Part shown: piece by piece, positions 25,890-35,627 of the stretch
Position numbering within the stretch: position 1 is the stretch's first letter
Layout: every line of letters begins with the position of its first letter
Assembly (NCBI GenBank): GCA_016707425.1
Contig: JADJHU010000015.1
Coordinates: 124,001-188,000, forward strand
Reading direction: 5' to 3'
DNA length: 64,000 nucleotides
Source: Gammaproteobacteria bacterium
Lineage (GTDB): Bacteria > Pseudomonadota > Gammaproteobacteria > Steroidobacterales > Steroidobacteraceae
The notes under the pieces: generated by a model
Databases searched by the model: none
The model's input: only the letters and a program-made list of their open reading frames with translations
Told to the model about the DNA's origin: nothing
Made by a program: the position numbers and the translations under genes

Positions 25890-26901
25890 ACTGCTCGCCC
25901 TTGCCGCCGAGAGAGATCGTACCGGCGTCGGCGAGCTTGCGTGCGGCGGCAAGCACTTCCTTCTGGGCGCCTTCGACATCCGAGAGCCTCATCGGTCCCC
26001 GGGCTTCGAGATCGTCCTTGAGCATCTCCGAAGCGCGCTGCGACATGTTCCGGAAGATCTTTTCCTTGAGCGTATCGTCGGCACCCTTGAGCGCAACGAC
26101 CAGACGGTCGCCCGGCACCTGCCGCAGGAGCTCCTGCAGCCCGCGATCGTCGATGTCGAACAGATCGTCGAAGGTGAAAATCAGCTCTTCGATGCGATCG
26201 CCGAGCGCGGTGTCCGTCTGCTTGATGTCCTCGAGGATCGCGGTTTCCACGCTCGGTTCGAGCTGGTTCAGGATGTTGGCGGCCGCCTTGGCGCCGCCGA
26301 AACTCGAGGTCCGCGTGACGGTGCTGCCTGCAAACTGCTTCTCCAGCACCTCGTCGAGCTCCGAGAGCGCCGAGGGCTGGATGCCGTCGAGTGTCGCGAT
26401 GCGTGCGATGACATCACCCCGCACCGTGTCCGGGAGGAGTGCCAGCACGTCGGCGGCCTGCTCGGGGTCGAGATACGCGAGCACGATCGAAACGATCTGC
26501 GGATGCTCCTGGCGGATCATCTCGGCGACGCCGCGTGCGTCCATCCATTTCAGCGCCTCGAGTCCCTTGCTCGAACGCCCGACCAGGATGCGGTCGATGA
26601 CGCCCGAGGCTTCTTCCTCCCCGAGAGCGTTCACGAGCACACGCCGCACATACTGGTCTGCGCCGACACCGACCGAGGTCTGATGCTCGACGGCGTGGGT
26701 GAACTTCTCGAGCACGCCGCTCACGTCGTCGCGCGAGAGACTGCTGAGCTGCGTCATCACCGCGCCGACGCGCTGCACATCCTTCGCGCCGAGATGGCGC
26801 AGCACCTCGGCAGCCTCCTGCTCACCGAGCGTCAGCAGCAGGATGGCGGCTTCCTCGGTCCCGCTGCGCTTCGCCTCGCGCCGGTTCGCCTGTTCATTCA
26901 T
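25882..26901 (-). CDS. fliG: Flagellar motor switch protein FliG
   Basis: 339 residues with three armadillo-like domains. Conserved blocks include AAILLLTLGEQEAAEVLRHL near 18-37, ALKWMDARGVAEMIRQEHPQ near 124-143, and the torque helix region FDDLFDIDDRGLQELLRQV near 244-262, which carries the charged residues that face the stator. It lies between fliF and fliH with overlaps on both sides. Confidence 0.96.
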   Translation of the reverse strand: MNEQANRREAKRSGTEEAAILLLTLGEQEAAEVLRHLGAKDVQRVGAVMTQLSSLSRDDVSGVLEKFTHAVEHQTSVGVGADQYVRRVLVNALGEEEASGVIDRILVGRSSKGLEALKWMDARGVAEMIRQEHPQIVSIVLAYLDPEQAADVLALLPDTVRGDVIARIATLDGIQPSALSELDEVLEKQFAGSTVTRTSSFGGAKAAANILNQLEPSVETAILEDIKQTDTALGDRIEELIFTFDDLFDIDDRGLQELLRQVPGDRLVVALKGADDTLKEKIFRNMSQRASEMLKDDLEARGPMRLSDVEGAQKEVLAAARKLADAGTISLGGKGEQYV

Positions 26902-28498
26902 CGTTGGCCACCCACGATTTCACGACCTGCGCGACACGCGCCGAGTCCTGCGAGACGAGACTGCGCGCGTGCGCGACCTGCTGTTCATAGGCGAGCGGCA
27001 CGCTCTGCACGGCCGCCGCGCCACCCGCCGGCAGCGAGCCCGGCGCGCCCGACGGTCCCGGGAGCGCCGCCTTCGGGCGGGGCGTTGCGAGCAGGGTACG
27101 CAGGAGCGGCCGCAGGATCGCCAGGAGCAGCACGAGCAGCACGATCAGGCCGGCGACGATGCGCACGATGTCACGCACGAGCGGTCGCTCCCAGATGGGC
27201 AGAGCGTCCGCGTCGCCCGCATCGGCGGCAGTGCCGGACTGGAAGGACGCATTGACCACGTTCACGCTGTCACCCCGGCTCTGGTCGTAGCCGACGGTGT
27301 CCTTGACGAGCGTGGTGATGTTCTCGAGCTGCTTCGCGGAAAGTGCGGCCGCCACGGGCTTGCCATCCTTGTCGACCGCGCGCGGATTGTCGATCAGCAC
27401 TGCGACCGTGATGCGGCGCAGGCGCCCCGCGGGCTGGCGGGTCCAGGCGACGGTACGGTCGATCTCGTAGTTGCGCGTCGTCTGGCGCGAGCTGTCACCG
27501 GAGGCGGCGGCGGTCGTGGCGGCCGCCGGAGCCGCACCCGCAGGCAGCGCGACGCCGCGCTCGGGCGGCTGGTTGCTGAGCGAGCCCGGGATGCCCTGCG
27601 GCCCTCCCTCGTTGCGTCGCGTCTCCTCCGCGAGCTGCTCGCTGCGCACGATCTGGCTTTCGGGACGGTACTGCTCGCGTGCCTCCTCGCTCGTGGACAT
27701 CTCGACCTGCGCCACGACCTGCGCACGTACGCGCCCCGTGCCGACGAGCGGCTCGAGCAGCGCCTCGATGCGCTGCGCGTAGCTTTCTTCGAGCCGGTGG
27801 GCGAACTCGAACTGCTGTTCGCGAAGCGCGAGCTCATCGCTGCGCTGCGGCGCAGAGAGCAGCCGCCCCTGGCTGTCGACGACGGTGACCTGGTTCGCCT
27901 CGAGCTCCGGGATCGCCGAGGCGACGAGATTCACGACCGCCGACACCTGGTCGGACTCGAGCCGCCGCCCGGGCTTCATCTGCACGATCACGGAGGCGCT
28001 TGGCGGCCGCCGGTCGCGCACGAAGGCGGACTGGCGCGCCATGGCGATGTGCACACGCGCAGAGTGCACGGGCTGGAGGCTGGCGATCGTCCGTGCGAGC
28101 TCCGTCTCGAGCGCGTGCTGGTACCGGGCGCCCTCCATGAACTGGCTGACGCCGAAGCCGGGATCCTGGGCAATCGCGGCAAATCCGCCATCCGCCTGCG
28201 GCAGGCCCTGGGCCGCGAGCTTCATGCGCGCATCACTCACGCGATCCGAGGGCACGCTGATCGTCCCGGCCGCCGCATCGACGCGATGCGGAATGCCGGC
28301 GGACTCCAGCGCCTGGGACATCGCAGCCGCATCCTCGGCGGCGAGGCTCGCGTAGAGCAGGCTGTAGCTCGGGCCCTGTGCCCACAGCACCACGGTGACC
28401 CCCACCGCCACGGCCGCGGCAATGCCGATGAGCAGCAGCAGCGGACGCAGGCCCGCCGCGATTCGCGATGCACCGTCGGTGACGGTTGCCGGATTCAT
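26894..28498 (-). CDS. fliF: Flagellar MS-ring protein FliF
   Basis: 534 residues. The N-terminal membrane helix lies at about 16-37, then ring-building motifs (LLYASLAAEDAAAMSQALE near 52-70 and VHIAMARQSAFVRDRRPPSASV in blocks near 149-170). A second membrane helix lies near 438-460, and the C-terminal FliG-binding tail ends VKSWVANDE. Length is typical. It forms the MS ring on which the export gate assembles. Confidence 0.96.
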   Translation of the reverse strand: MNPATVTDGASRIAAGLRPLLLLIGIAAAVAVGVTVVLWAQGPSYSLLYASLAAEDAAAMSQALESAGIPHRVDAAAGTISVPSDRVSDARMKLAAQGLPQADGGFAAIAQDPGFGVSQFMEGARYQHALETELARTIASLQPVHSARVHIAMARQSAFVRDRRPPSASVIVQMKPGRRLESDQVSAVVNLVASAIPELEANQVTVVDSQGRLLSAPQRSDELALREQQFEFAHRLEESYAQRIEALLEPLVGTGRVRAQVVAQVEMSTSEEAREQYRPESQIVRSEQLAEETRRNEGGPQGIPGSLSNQPPERGVALPAGAAPAAATTAAASGDSSRQTTRNYEIDRTVAWTRQPAGRLRRITVAVLIDNPRAVDKDGKPVAAALSAKQLENITTLVKDTVGYDQSRGDSVNVVNASFQSGTAADAGDADALPIWERPLVRDIVRIVAGLIVLLVLLLAILRPLLRTLLATPRPKAALPGPSGAPGSLPAGGAAAVQSVPLAYEQQVAHARSLVSQDSARVAQVVKSWVANDE

Positions 28499-28539
28499 CC
28501 TCTACTCCCCCTTGCGCCCATCGGTGCGACTCCCGTCGC

Positions 28540-28896
28540 TCAGATCGGCATGTTCATGACTTCGCGATAGGCCTCGACCAGCCGGTTGCGCACTTCGGTC
28601 GCGGCACGGAACGACACGCTCGCCTTCTGCATCTCGAGCATCACCTGCGGAAGTTCGACGCCCGGCGTGCCACGCTCGAAGGCTGCGGCAAGATCACTCG
28701 AGCGACTCTGGGCGGCGTTCACCTGCTCGAGCCCCTGTCGCAGCACTGCACCGAAGCTGACGCTGGCCGAATCCCCCGTGCGACCAGGCGTCTGCCCGGT
28801 GGCCGCCACCGCCGAGGGGTTCAGCGCAGGGGGGCGCACCTGCGCCGAGAGTGTGCGAATCTGCGCGAGCACGCGATCGATCTCCATCTGGCTCAT
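28540..28896 (-). CDS. fliE: Flagellar MS-ring-rod junction protein FliE
   Basis: 118 residues, helical. The conserved C-terminal block is present (LPQVMLEMQKASVSFRAATE, then VRNRLVEAYREVMNMPI). Its ATG overlaps the fleR-like stop by 4 nt (ATGA), so translation is coupled to the upstream activator. FliE joins the export gate to the rod. Confidence 0.95.
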   Translation of the reverse strand: MSQMEIDRVLAQIRTLSAQVRPPALNPSAVAATGQTPGRTGDSASVSFGAVLRQGLEQVNAAQSRSSDLAAAFERGTPGVELPQVMLEMQKASVSFRAATEVRNRLVEAYREVMNMPI

Positions 28897-29861
28897 GCGA
28901 CGGGCACCTCCACGCCGGCCGCACGCAGGCGGGCCAGCTTGTAACGCAGCGTGCGGGGACTGATGCCGAGCTGCTGCGCCGCGGCGCGCCGGCTCCCCTG
29001 TCCATCGCGCAGCACCGACAGGATGACCTCCCGCTCAGTGTCCTCGAGCGCACGCGCGAGTGCCGCAGCCCCGGCCGCAGCCTTCTCATCGGGTGCAGCC
29101 GGCGAACTCGGAAGCTCGAAGCTCATGTGTTCGGGCAGGAGCAGTGGTCCGCCCGCGAGAATCAGCGCGCGCTGCATGACGTTGTCGAGCTCGCGGACAT
29201 TGCCCGGCCAGGCATGTGCGAGCAGCAGCTGCGCCGCATCGGCACTCAGCGCAGGCACACGCGCTCCGGGCCGGCAGCGCGCTGCGAGCAGGTGCATCGC
29301 CAGCGGCAGGATGTCGTCGCGCCGCTCGCGCAGCGGGGCGATGGCGAGCGGGAAGACATTCAGGCGGTAGTACAGGTCCTCGCGAAAGCGGCCCGCCGCC
29401 ACTTCCTCACGCAGGCGGCGGTTGGTGGTCGCGAGCACACGCACATCGATCTCGAGCGGTGCACGACCCCCGAGGCGATCCACTTCGCGCTCCTGCAGCA
29501 CCCGGAGAAGCTTCGCCTGCAGTGCGAGTGGCATCTCGGTGATCTCATCGAGGAGCAGCGTGCCGCCACGAGCCTGCTCGAACTTGCCCGCGTGCGCGGC
29601 GTGTGCGCCGGTGAAGGCGCCCCGCTCGTAGCCGAAGAGCACCGCCTCGAGCATCGTCTCGGGAATGGCGGCACAGTTGACTGCCACAAAGGGCCCTGCG
29701 GCACGGGCCGAGTGCCGGTGCACGAAGCGCGCAAGCACCTCCTTGCCCGTGCCGGACTCCCCGACGATCAGCACGGTGCAGTCGCTCGTCGCGACCCGGC
29801 GCGCGAGCTCCACGAGGCCGCGTGAGGTCGCGGCGCAGGCGATCGGTTCGGCGTTGTTCAT
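28893..29861 (-). CDS. fleR: Sigma-54 activator, FleR-like but without a receiver domain
   Basis: 322 residues from the ATG at 29861 (GAGGA 6 nt upstream). The AAA+ domain starts almost at once: Walker A GESGTGKE at 34-41, sigma-54 contact loop GAFTGA at 81-86, Walker B GGTLLLDEITEMP near 102, and Arg finger region REDLYYRLNVFPL near 162. A Fis-type helix-turn-helix ends the protein (RAAAQQLGISPRTLRYKLARL). FleR/FlrC normally carries about 120 residues of receiver in front and is paired with kinase FleS. Both are missing. It sits directly upstream of fliE under its own sigma-54 promoter. Confidence 0.87.
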   Translation of the reverse strand: MNNAEPIACAATSRGLVELARRVATSDCTVLIVGESGTGKEVLARFVHRHSARAAGPFVAVNCAAIPETMLEAVLFGYERGAFTGAHAAHAGKFEQARGGTLLLDEITEMPLALQAKLLRVLQEREVDRLGGRAPLEIDVRVLATTNRRLREEVAAGRFREDLYYRLNVFPLAIAPLRERRDDILPLAMHLLAARCRPGARVPALSADAAQLLLAHAWPGNVRELDNVMQRALILAGGPLLLPEHMSFELPSSPAAPDEKAAAGAAALARALEDTEREVILSVLRDGQGSRRAAAQQLGISPRTLRYKLARLRAAGVEVPVA

Positions 29862-29906
29862 CGAGTCCTCGCGTGGCGGGCCAGTGAGGCGCCCGCCCAG
29901 GGAGGT

Positions 29907-29921
29907 GCAAGAGGCGTGCCG
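29907..29921 (-). promoter_or_regulatory. Sigma-54 promoter for fleR-like and fliEFGHIJK
   Basis: Minus strand CGGCACGCCTCTTGC, with A as the next base, has the exact GG-N10-GC spacing and differs from the TGGCAC-N5-TTGCA consensus only at the first base. The predicted start site is about 34 nt before the fleR-like ATG. FleQ is the expected activator. Confidence 0.78.
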
Positions 29922-29959
29922 CCGCCAGCAGGCGGGCAAGCGTGAGGCAGTTCACGGTG

Positions 29960-29979
29960 GGCGGCCAGCCAAGGCCGCC
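29960..29979 (-). terminator. Hairpin after fleQ
   Basis: GGCGGCC-TTGGCT-GGCCGCC is a perfect 7-bp stem beginning 7 nt after the fleQ stop and ahead of the fleR-like promoter. No T-tract follows. It may be a terminator or an RNA-stabilising hairpin. Confidence 0.4.
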
Positions 29980-29985
29980 GCGGCG

Positions 29986-31221
<1,236 letters not shown>

Positions 31222-31372
31222 CCGTCGTCAGCTGCACGTCGTTCCTGGGGCGTTGCGGGACATTCTGGCGAGCGTGGAGCGTGGCCGCTGTGACGGATAT
31301 CAGGAATTGCACATATTCGCTGCCGCGGGGCTGCGGCACGCCACGGCCGTTGCCCTCACCGGAGGCCCGCAC

Positions 31373-31948
31373 CTAGCTGCGTCGCGGATTGCGCGCGTCC
31401 GCCACCTGCCGGCGATGGCGGCGGAACGCGAGCTTCTCGAGGAGATCAGACACCGTCTCGGCAAGCGGCGCAAAACGCACCTTCACCCGTCCGTCGGCGC
31501 CCGAGTCGATCACCTGGCCGTACAGCCCAAGCGGCTGGACCAGGCAGTCCCGCAGATGGATTTCCACGAACCCCTGCTCGCCGGCACGCGGTCTTGCCCC
31601 GGCGCTGCCCGCACGCCACACCGCACCCTTGGTATTGAACCGGACGGGCACCGGGGACGGGCGTGGCTGGTTGGCCGCCAGGATCTGGCCGACGAGGTCG
31701 AGGAGGAGATTCAGCTTGAAGTCGAGACGCATGATGTCCGCCGCGTAGGGGGCATTCTCGTCGGGCTTCTCGTGCTGGCCATATTCCTCCAGGGCAGAAG
31801 CGGCCTGCAGAAGCCTCAGGTTGCGCTCGGCCTGGTGCACGAGCAGAGCCGGCTCAGGCGTCCCGGGCACCGACACCCAGGCGACCGGGAGCAGGTCTTC
31901 CCAGGCCAGCTCTTCGTAGAGAACGATGGTGTCGATGCCTTCGTACAC
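31373..31948 (-). CDS. PilZ-like protein downstream of fliS
   Basis: 191 residues from the GTG at 31948 (GAGG 5-6 nt upstream), 7 nt after fliS. The N-terminal half is helical (about 30-100: LLVHQAERNLRLLQAAS, MRLDFKLNLLLDLVGQIL). The C-terminal half is a beta-rich PilZ-type fold (VRFNTKGAVWR, GFVEIHLRDCLVQPLGLYG). The layout resembles the tetramer-forming atypical PilZ proteins found next to fliS in xanthomonads and pseudomonads. Classical c-di-GMP residues (RxxxR, then D/NxSxxG) are not obvious, so c-di-GMP binding is unproven. Confidence 0.7.
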   Translation of the reverse strand: MYEGIDTIVLYEELAWEDLLPVAWVSVPGTPEPALLVHQAERNLRLLQAASALEEYGQHEKPDENAPYAADIMRLDFKLNLLLDLVGQILAANQPRPSPVPVRFNTKGAVWRAGSAGARPRAGEQGFVEIHLRDCLVQPLGLYGQVIDSGADGRVKVRFAPLAETVSDLLEKLAFRRHRRQVADARNPRRS

Positions 31949-31955
31949 ATCCGCC

Positions 31956-32378
31956 TCAGCGCGCAGCGGCTGCGCTCAGCTCGCGTCCCGCAGATGGCAG
32001 CGCAATCCAGGCGCTGCGGATCTCCTTGAGGAGTGTAGCCACCTCGTCGAGGAATTCCACGCGATTCTGCACGCTGCCCCGCAGGAGCTGCCGGCAGCAG
32101 TAATCGTAGAGATCGTCGAGATTGGCCGCGATCGGACCGCCCTTGTCCAGATCGAGACTGCAGCGCAGCTCGTCGATGATGGCCACCGCACGGTGCACGA
32201 CCCGCGCCTTCTCGATCGTCGCCTTCGACTGGATGCAGCCTCGCGCGGCGGCAATGCGCTCGAGCGCCCCATCCATCAGCATCAGGACCAGCCGGTGGGG
32301 ATCGGCCGCGGCAACGCCGCCGTGGGCGGCGACCGACTGATATGCGGCGAGCTGACCCGCCCTCGAATACGACGACAT
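31956..32378 (-). CDS. fliS: Flagellin export chaperone FliS
   Basis: 140 residues from the ATG at 32378. The FliS helical bundle is recognisable: AAYQSVAAHGGVAAADPHRLVLMLMDGAL in blocks near 10-40, VHRAVAIIDELRCSLDLDKGG near 64-84 and LYDYCCRQLLRGS near 93-105. It caps the flagellin C-terminus before export. It is preceded by its own sigma-28 promoter and followed by the PilZ-like gene. Confidence 0.94.
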   Translation of the reverse strand: MSSYSRAGQLAAYQSVAAHGGVAAADPHRLVLMLMDGALERIAAARGCIQSKATIEKARVVHRAVAIIDELRCSLDLDKGGPIAANLDDLYDYCCRQLLRGSVQNRVEFLDEVATLLKEIRSAWIALPSAGRELSAAAAR

Positions 32379-32409
32379 GCGGTGAACTCCGTGGAGCCTG
32401 TCGTCAGGT

Positions 32410-32436
32410 TTAGCGGCGCTCCGCCGCAGGACTTGA
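32410..32436 (-). promoter_or_regulatory. Sigma-28 promoter for fliS and the PilZ-like gene
   Basis: Minus strand: -35 TCAAGTCC, 11-nt spacer, -10 GCCGCTAA, with one mismatch to GCCGATAA. It lies in the fliD-fliS spacer about 31 nt before the fliS ATG, so fliS can be made independently of fliD. Confidence 0.72.
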
Positions 32437-32445
32437 GCGTATCGC

Positions 32446-33819
32446 TCAGGACTTCGGGAGCCTGGCGAGCTGCTGGGACAGATAGGACGCCGTCGACTGC
32501 ATGCCGGCCAGCAGGGTGTCGAGCGCGCCGAATTGCGCGCGGTAGCGGGCTTGCACGCGCTCCATGCGGCTGTCCAGGTCCGACTTCTCCGTGGCGATCG
32601 TCTTCTTGCCCTGCTGCAGGGAACCCACGCGCGTCTCGATCTGCGCGCCGGTCCCAAGCACGCTCCCGAGATAATCGTACACCCGCGTCGCGACGCCCCC
32701 GTCCGACCCGAAGAGGGCGCCAACGGCATCGAAGCCGTTCTCGAGTGCCGCGGTAAGCTTCGCCTCGTCCAGCGAAAGCGAGCCATCCCTCTGCGTGGTG
32801 ATGCCCACGCTGGCGAGTGTCTGATACGGGCCCGTGCGTCCGGTCACCGCCCCACCGACCAGTGAACGCAGCCGCGCTTCGATGCCGGAGAGCATCGAAT
32901 CCCCGAGGAGCGGCCCGGCCTCACGGTTCGCCGGGTCATAGCGGCGAAGATTCGCGATGGTGCCGGAGAGCGAGTTGAAATCCGCCACGAACTTGCGCAC
33001 TCGATCGCGTGCCTGGGCCGTGTCGTCGCTGACCGTGAGCGTCAGGGTCGTCCCCGGAGCCGCAGTCTTCAGGTTGAGCGTGACACCCTCGATCACCCCG
33101 GAAACGGCATTCGAGGCACTCGTGCAGTCGAAACCCTCCACACGCACGAGCGCATCGTTCGCCGGCTCGAGCTCGGTGAGCGCGCTGCCCGAGGGTGGAT
33201 CGTAGACGAGCTGGGCGAGCCCGCCGTCGCCACCGCTCTGCGTGACACGCAGCGCATGCGCCGCGCCGGTCGCGGTGGCCGTCAGCACGAGGCGACTGCC
33301 CGCTGTCGTCGAGATGATCGTTGCACGCACGCCCGCGTTGTCTGGCGCCGAGTTGATCGCGTCCCGGATGCCGGCCAGCGTCTGGTGGTCCGTATCGATG
33401 GCTACGTCGAAGCTCCCGGAGCCCACGGCAATCGACAGCGTGCCGGTGCCCACGGCCGCCCCCGAGCCCTCCGCAAAGGCGGCCGAGGCAAGCTTGTGGG
33501 CGCTGGCGAGACGCACCACCTCCACGTCATACGTGCCCGGTGCGGCACCGGCGCCTGGCGCCGCAGTGAAGATCTCCTCGTTCGAGCTCGCGGCCTTGCG
33601 AACCTGGAAGGCGGTCTCGGTCCTCAGCGCCGTGAGTGTCCCCTGCAGCCCCGAGAGCGCGCCCTTCAGGGTGCCGAGCGCGGAGAGCTGCATGTCGATG
33701 CGCGTCTCCTTGCGTGCGATGCGCTGCGCCACAGGGGCCCGCTCGACGGCCACGAGCTGCTGGACCAGACTGTTGACATCCAGGCCCGAGCCTACGCCCG
33801 GCAGTTGCAGAGTCGGCAT
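32446..33819 (-). CDS. fliD: Flagellar filament cap protein FliD
   Basis: 457 residues, normal length. The N-terminal block PGVGSGLDVNSLVQQLVAVERAP near 7-29 and the C-terminal coiled-coil block (IATEKSDLDSRMERVQARYR, then FGALDTLLAGMQSTASYLSQQL) are diagnostic. It caps the filament and folds incoming flagellin. It starts 2 nt after flaG. Confidence 0.95.
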   Translation of the reverse strand: MPTLQLPGVGSGLDVNSLVQQLVAVERAPVAQRIARKETRIDMQLSALGTLKGALSGLQGTLTALRTETAFQVRKAASSNEEIFTAAPGAGAAPGTYDVEVVRLASAHKLASAAFAEGSGAAVGTGTLSIAVGSGSFDVAIDTDHQTLAGIRDAINSAPDNAGVRATIISTTAGSRLVLTATATGAAHALRVTQSGGDGGLAQLVYDPPSGSALTELEPANDALVRVEGFDCTSASNAVSGVIEGVTLNLKTAAPGTTLTLTVSDDTAQARDRVRKFVADFNSLSGTIANLRRYDPANREAGPLLGDSMLSGIEARLRSLVGGAVTGRTGPYQTLASVGITTQRDGSLSLDEAKLTAALENGFDAVGALFGSDGGVATRVYDYLGSVLGTGAQIETRVGSLQQGKKTIATEKSDLDSRMERVQARYRAQFGALDTLLAGMQSTASYLSQQLARLPKS

Positions 33820-33821
33820 GC

Positions 33822-34178
33822 TCAGGCTTTCAGGTTCACGAGAAGGCCCTCTGCGCCGTCGGCGGCTGCGCTCTGACGGGCGATGCGGAGCACCTCCTCC
33901 GCCGGAATCTGGCGAATGGTCTCGCCCGTTTCCGTGTCGACGACAGTCACGACGACCCGCCCGCTCGCGTCGTCGACACTAAAGTGCAGCTGGCGACCCA
34001 GGCTGCGCAGCGCCGCATCGATCTGCGTGGAGGCGGCGCGGGTCCGCTCCGCGGTCGCGTCGCCCGGGGACACGCCCGTCGCGCTGCCGGTGGGACGCGC
34101 CGGCAGCCGTGAGGACGTCGCCCTGTCCTCCTGCACGGCAGCGAGCGGTCCGAGGGTTTGAACAGGCATGAGACTCAT
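33822..34178 (-). CDS. flaG: FlaG family protein
   Basis: 118 residues. The N-terminal half is variable. The C-terminal FlaG domain shows LHFSVDDASGRVVVTVVD near 64-81 and GETIRQIPAEEVLRIA near 85-100. In polar flagellates FlaG affects filament length or stability. GGGAGGTGA lies directly before the ATG. It is separated from fliC by an intrinsic-type hairpin, so it probably depends on read-through or on an unseen promoter. It is coupled to fliD. Confidence 0.93.
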   Translation of the reverse strand: MSLMPVQTLGPLAAVQEDRATSSRLPARPTGSATGVSPGDATAERTRAASTQIDAALRSLGRQLHFSVDDASGRVVVTVVDTETGETIRQIPAEEVLRIARQSAAADGAEGLLVNLKA

Positions 34179-34194
34179 GTGTTCACCTCCCGAG

Positions 34195-34236
34195 GAAAAC
34201 GGCGGACGACGGTCGTCTCTCGACGACCGCCGCCCG
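34195..34236 (-). terminator. Intrinsic-type terminator between fliC and flaG
   Basis: On the minus strand a stem of 8 perfect base pairs (GACGACCG rc pair CGGTCGTC, loop GAGA) extends outward through two mismatches to about 15 bp, followed by GTTTTCC. It lies about 50 nt after the fliC stop and about 15 nt before flaG. The short T-run suggests partial termination, which would give much more flagellin than FlaG/FliD. Confidence 0.65.
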
Positions 34237-34285
34237 CCTCATCCGTGACCCGTGGGGTCCGGGTCTCATCGACTCCTCATTCCGA

Positions 34286-35467
34286 TCATCGCAGCAGCGA
34301 CAGCACGTTCTGGGGAATCGCATTCGCCTGCGCGAGGATCGCCATGCCGGCCTGCTGCAGGATCTGCCCGCGGGTGAGCGCCGCCGTCTCGGACGCATAG
34401 TCCGCATCGAGGACGCGGCTGCGCGAGGCCGAGAGGTTCTCCACGGTCGACTGGATGTTCGCCACCGTGTACTCGAGCCGGTTCTGCTGGGCACCGAGGT
34501 TGGCGCGCTGCTGACTCATGTAGTTGAGCGCAGTCTCCGCCTGGTCCAGCAGCGCCCGGGCATTGGCCGCCGACTGCGTCCCGTTGAAGTCATTGAGCGC
34601 CGTGTTGAGGGCAGAAAGACCGCTCGTCCCGTTGATCTGCACGTCCACGAAGGACAGCGAGATGCGGTTGTCGGCCGAGCTCGTGGACCCCACCTGGATG
34701 ACGGCAGCCGAGGCCGAGCCGGTGACGACCGTGAGCGTGTTCAGGTCAGTAGCGATGTTGGCGTGGGTTTTGCTCGCCGCCGCCGACACCGTGATCTTCA
34801 CACCGAGGCTCGAATAGTCGAGCGTCATGCTCGATCCAGCCGCCAGAGAGCCGCCACCGGAGAGATCGACAGACTGCGAGTTCGTGCCGTCGCTCAGCGT
34901 CAGCACACCGCCGGTGTTGCTGAAGGTGAAGGTCGTGCTCGCACGGGCTCCGGCCACACTGATGCCCGTGATCGCCGCCGCGCTGCCGGTGGTGAGGTTG
35001 CTGCCGACCTGTGCAGTCGATGTCCCGCTGAGCGTGACCGCAAACGAACCGTTCAGCAGCTTCTGGCCGTTGAACTCGGTGCGGCCGGCAATGGCATTGA
35101 TTTCACTCTTGAGCTGCTGCATCTCGTTGTTCAGGAAGCCGCGCTCCGTCGCGCCCACGGTATCGCTCGCGGCCTGGGTGGAGAGCTCCTTCATGCGCTG
35201 CATCATCGACTGGATCTGATCCATGGCGCCTTCGCCGGTCTGGATCATGGAGATGCCGTCGTTGGCATTGCGCACAGCCTGGTTCAGGCTGCGGATCTGC
35301 GCCGACATGCGCTGCGAGATCGCGAGACCGGCGGCATCGTCCTTGGCACTGTTGATCCGCAGGCCCGAAGACAGGCGCTGCAGGGCGGTGGCCAGCTGGC
35401 CGCCGGAAGTCGTGAGATTGCGCTGGGCATTCAGCGACATCACGTTCGTGTTGATGACCTGGGGCAT
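34286..35467 (-). CDS. fliC: Flagellin FliC
   Basis: 393 residues. The D0/D1 N-terminus (MPQVINTNVMSLNAQRNL, LQRLSSGLRINSAKDDAAGL) and C-terminus (ALTRGQILQQAGMAILAQAN, IPQNVLSLLR) are well conserved. The middle region (about 145-290) is Ser/Thr/Gly-rich and variable, forming the surface domain. Only one flagellin gene is present in the window. It is monocistronic: its own sigma-28 promoter upstream and a hairpin downstream. Confidence 0.97.
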   Translation of the reverse strand: MPQVINTNVMSLNAQRNLTTSGGQLATALQRLSSGLRINSAKDDAAGLAISQRMSAQIRSLNQAVRNANDGISMIQTGEGAMDQIQSMMQRMKELSTQAASDTVGATERGFLNNEMQQLKSEINAIAGRTEFNGQKLLNGSFAVTLSGTSTAQVGSNLTTGSAAAITGISVAGARASTTFTFSNTGGVLTLSDGTNSQSVDLSGGGSLAAGSSMTLDYSSLGVKITVSAAASKTHANIATDLNTLTVVTGSASAAVIQVGSTSSADNRISLSFVDVQINGTSGLSALNTALNDFNGTQSAANARALLDQAETALNYMSQQRANLGAQQNRLEYTVANIQSTVENLSASRSRVLDADYASETAALTRGQILQQAGMAILAQANAIPQNVLSLLR

Positions 35468-35564
35468 CGAAGCGTCTCCTTAGAGTGACATCCGCCCCGG
35501 CAACGACCGGAGCTCCGGGATTCCAGTGACCTGCTGCATCATCGCGGCGGGTCTCTGCGCCCTG

Positions 35565-35591
35565 TATCGGTCAGCTCCATGCCGACTTGAG
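35565..35591 (-). promoter_or_regulatory. Sigma-28 promoter for fliC
   Basis: Minus strand: -35 CTCAAGTC, 11-nt spacer, -10 GACCGATA. It lies about 100 nt before the fliC ATG, giving a leader of about 90 nt. In the alignment frame of the other sites it reads TCAAGTCG-N11-ACCGATAC. Confidence 0.8.
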
Positions 35592-35627
35592 TGTCGCCGA
35601 TCCGCGAAGTGCGACATACGTCACGGA

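Noticed and set aside
31222..31372. Vfr/CRP-like site before fleQ (TGTG...TCACA)
   Set aside because: The half-sites are about 15 nt apart instead of 6. Only an AT-rich core at about 31297-31322 can be stated.
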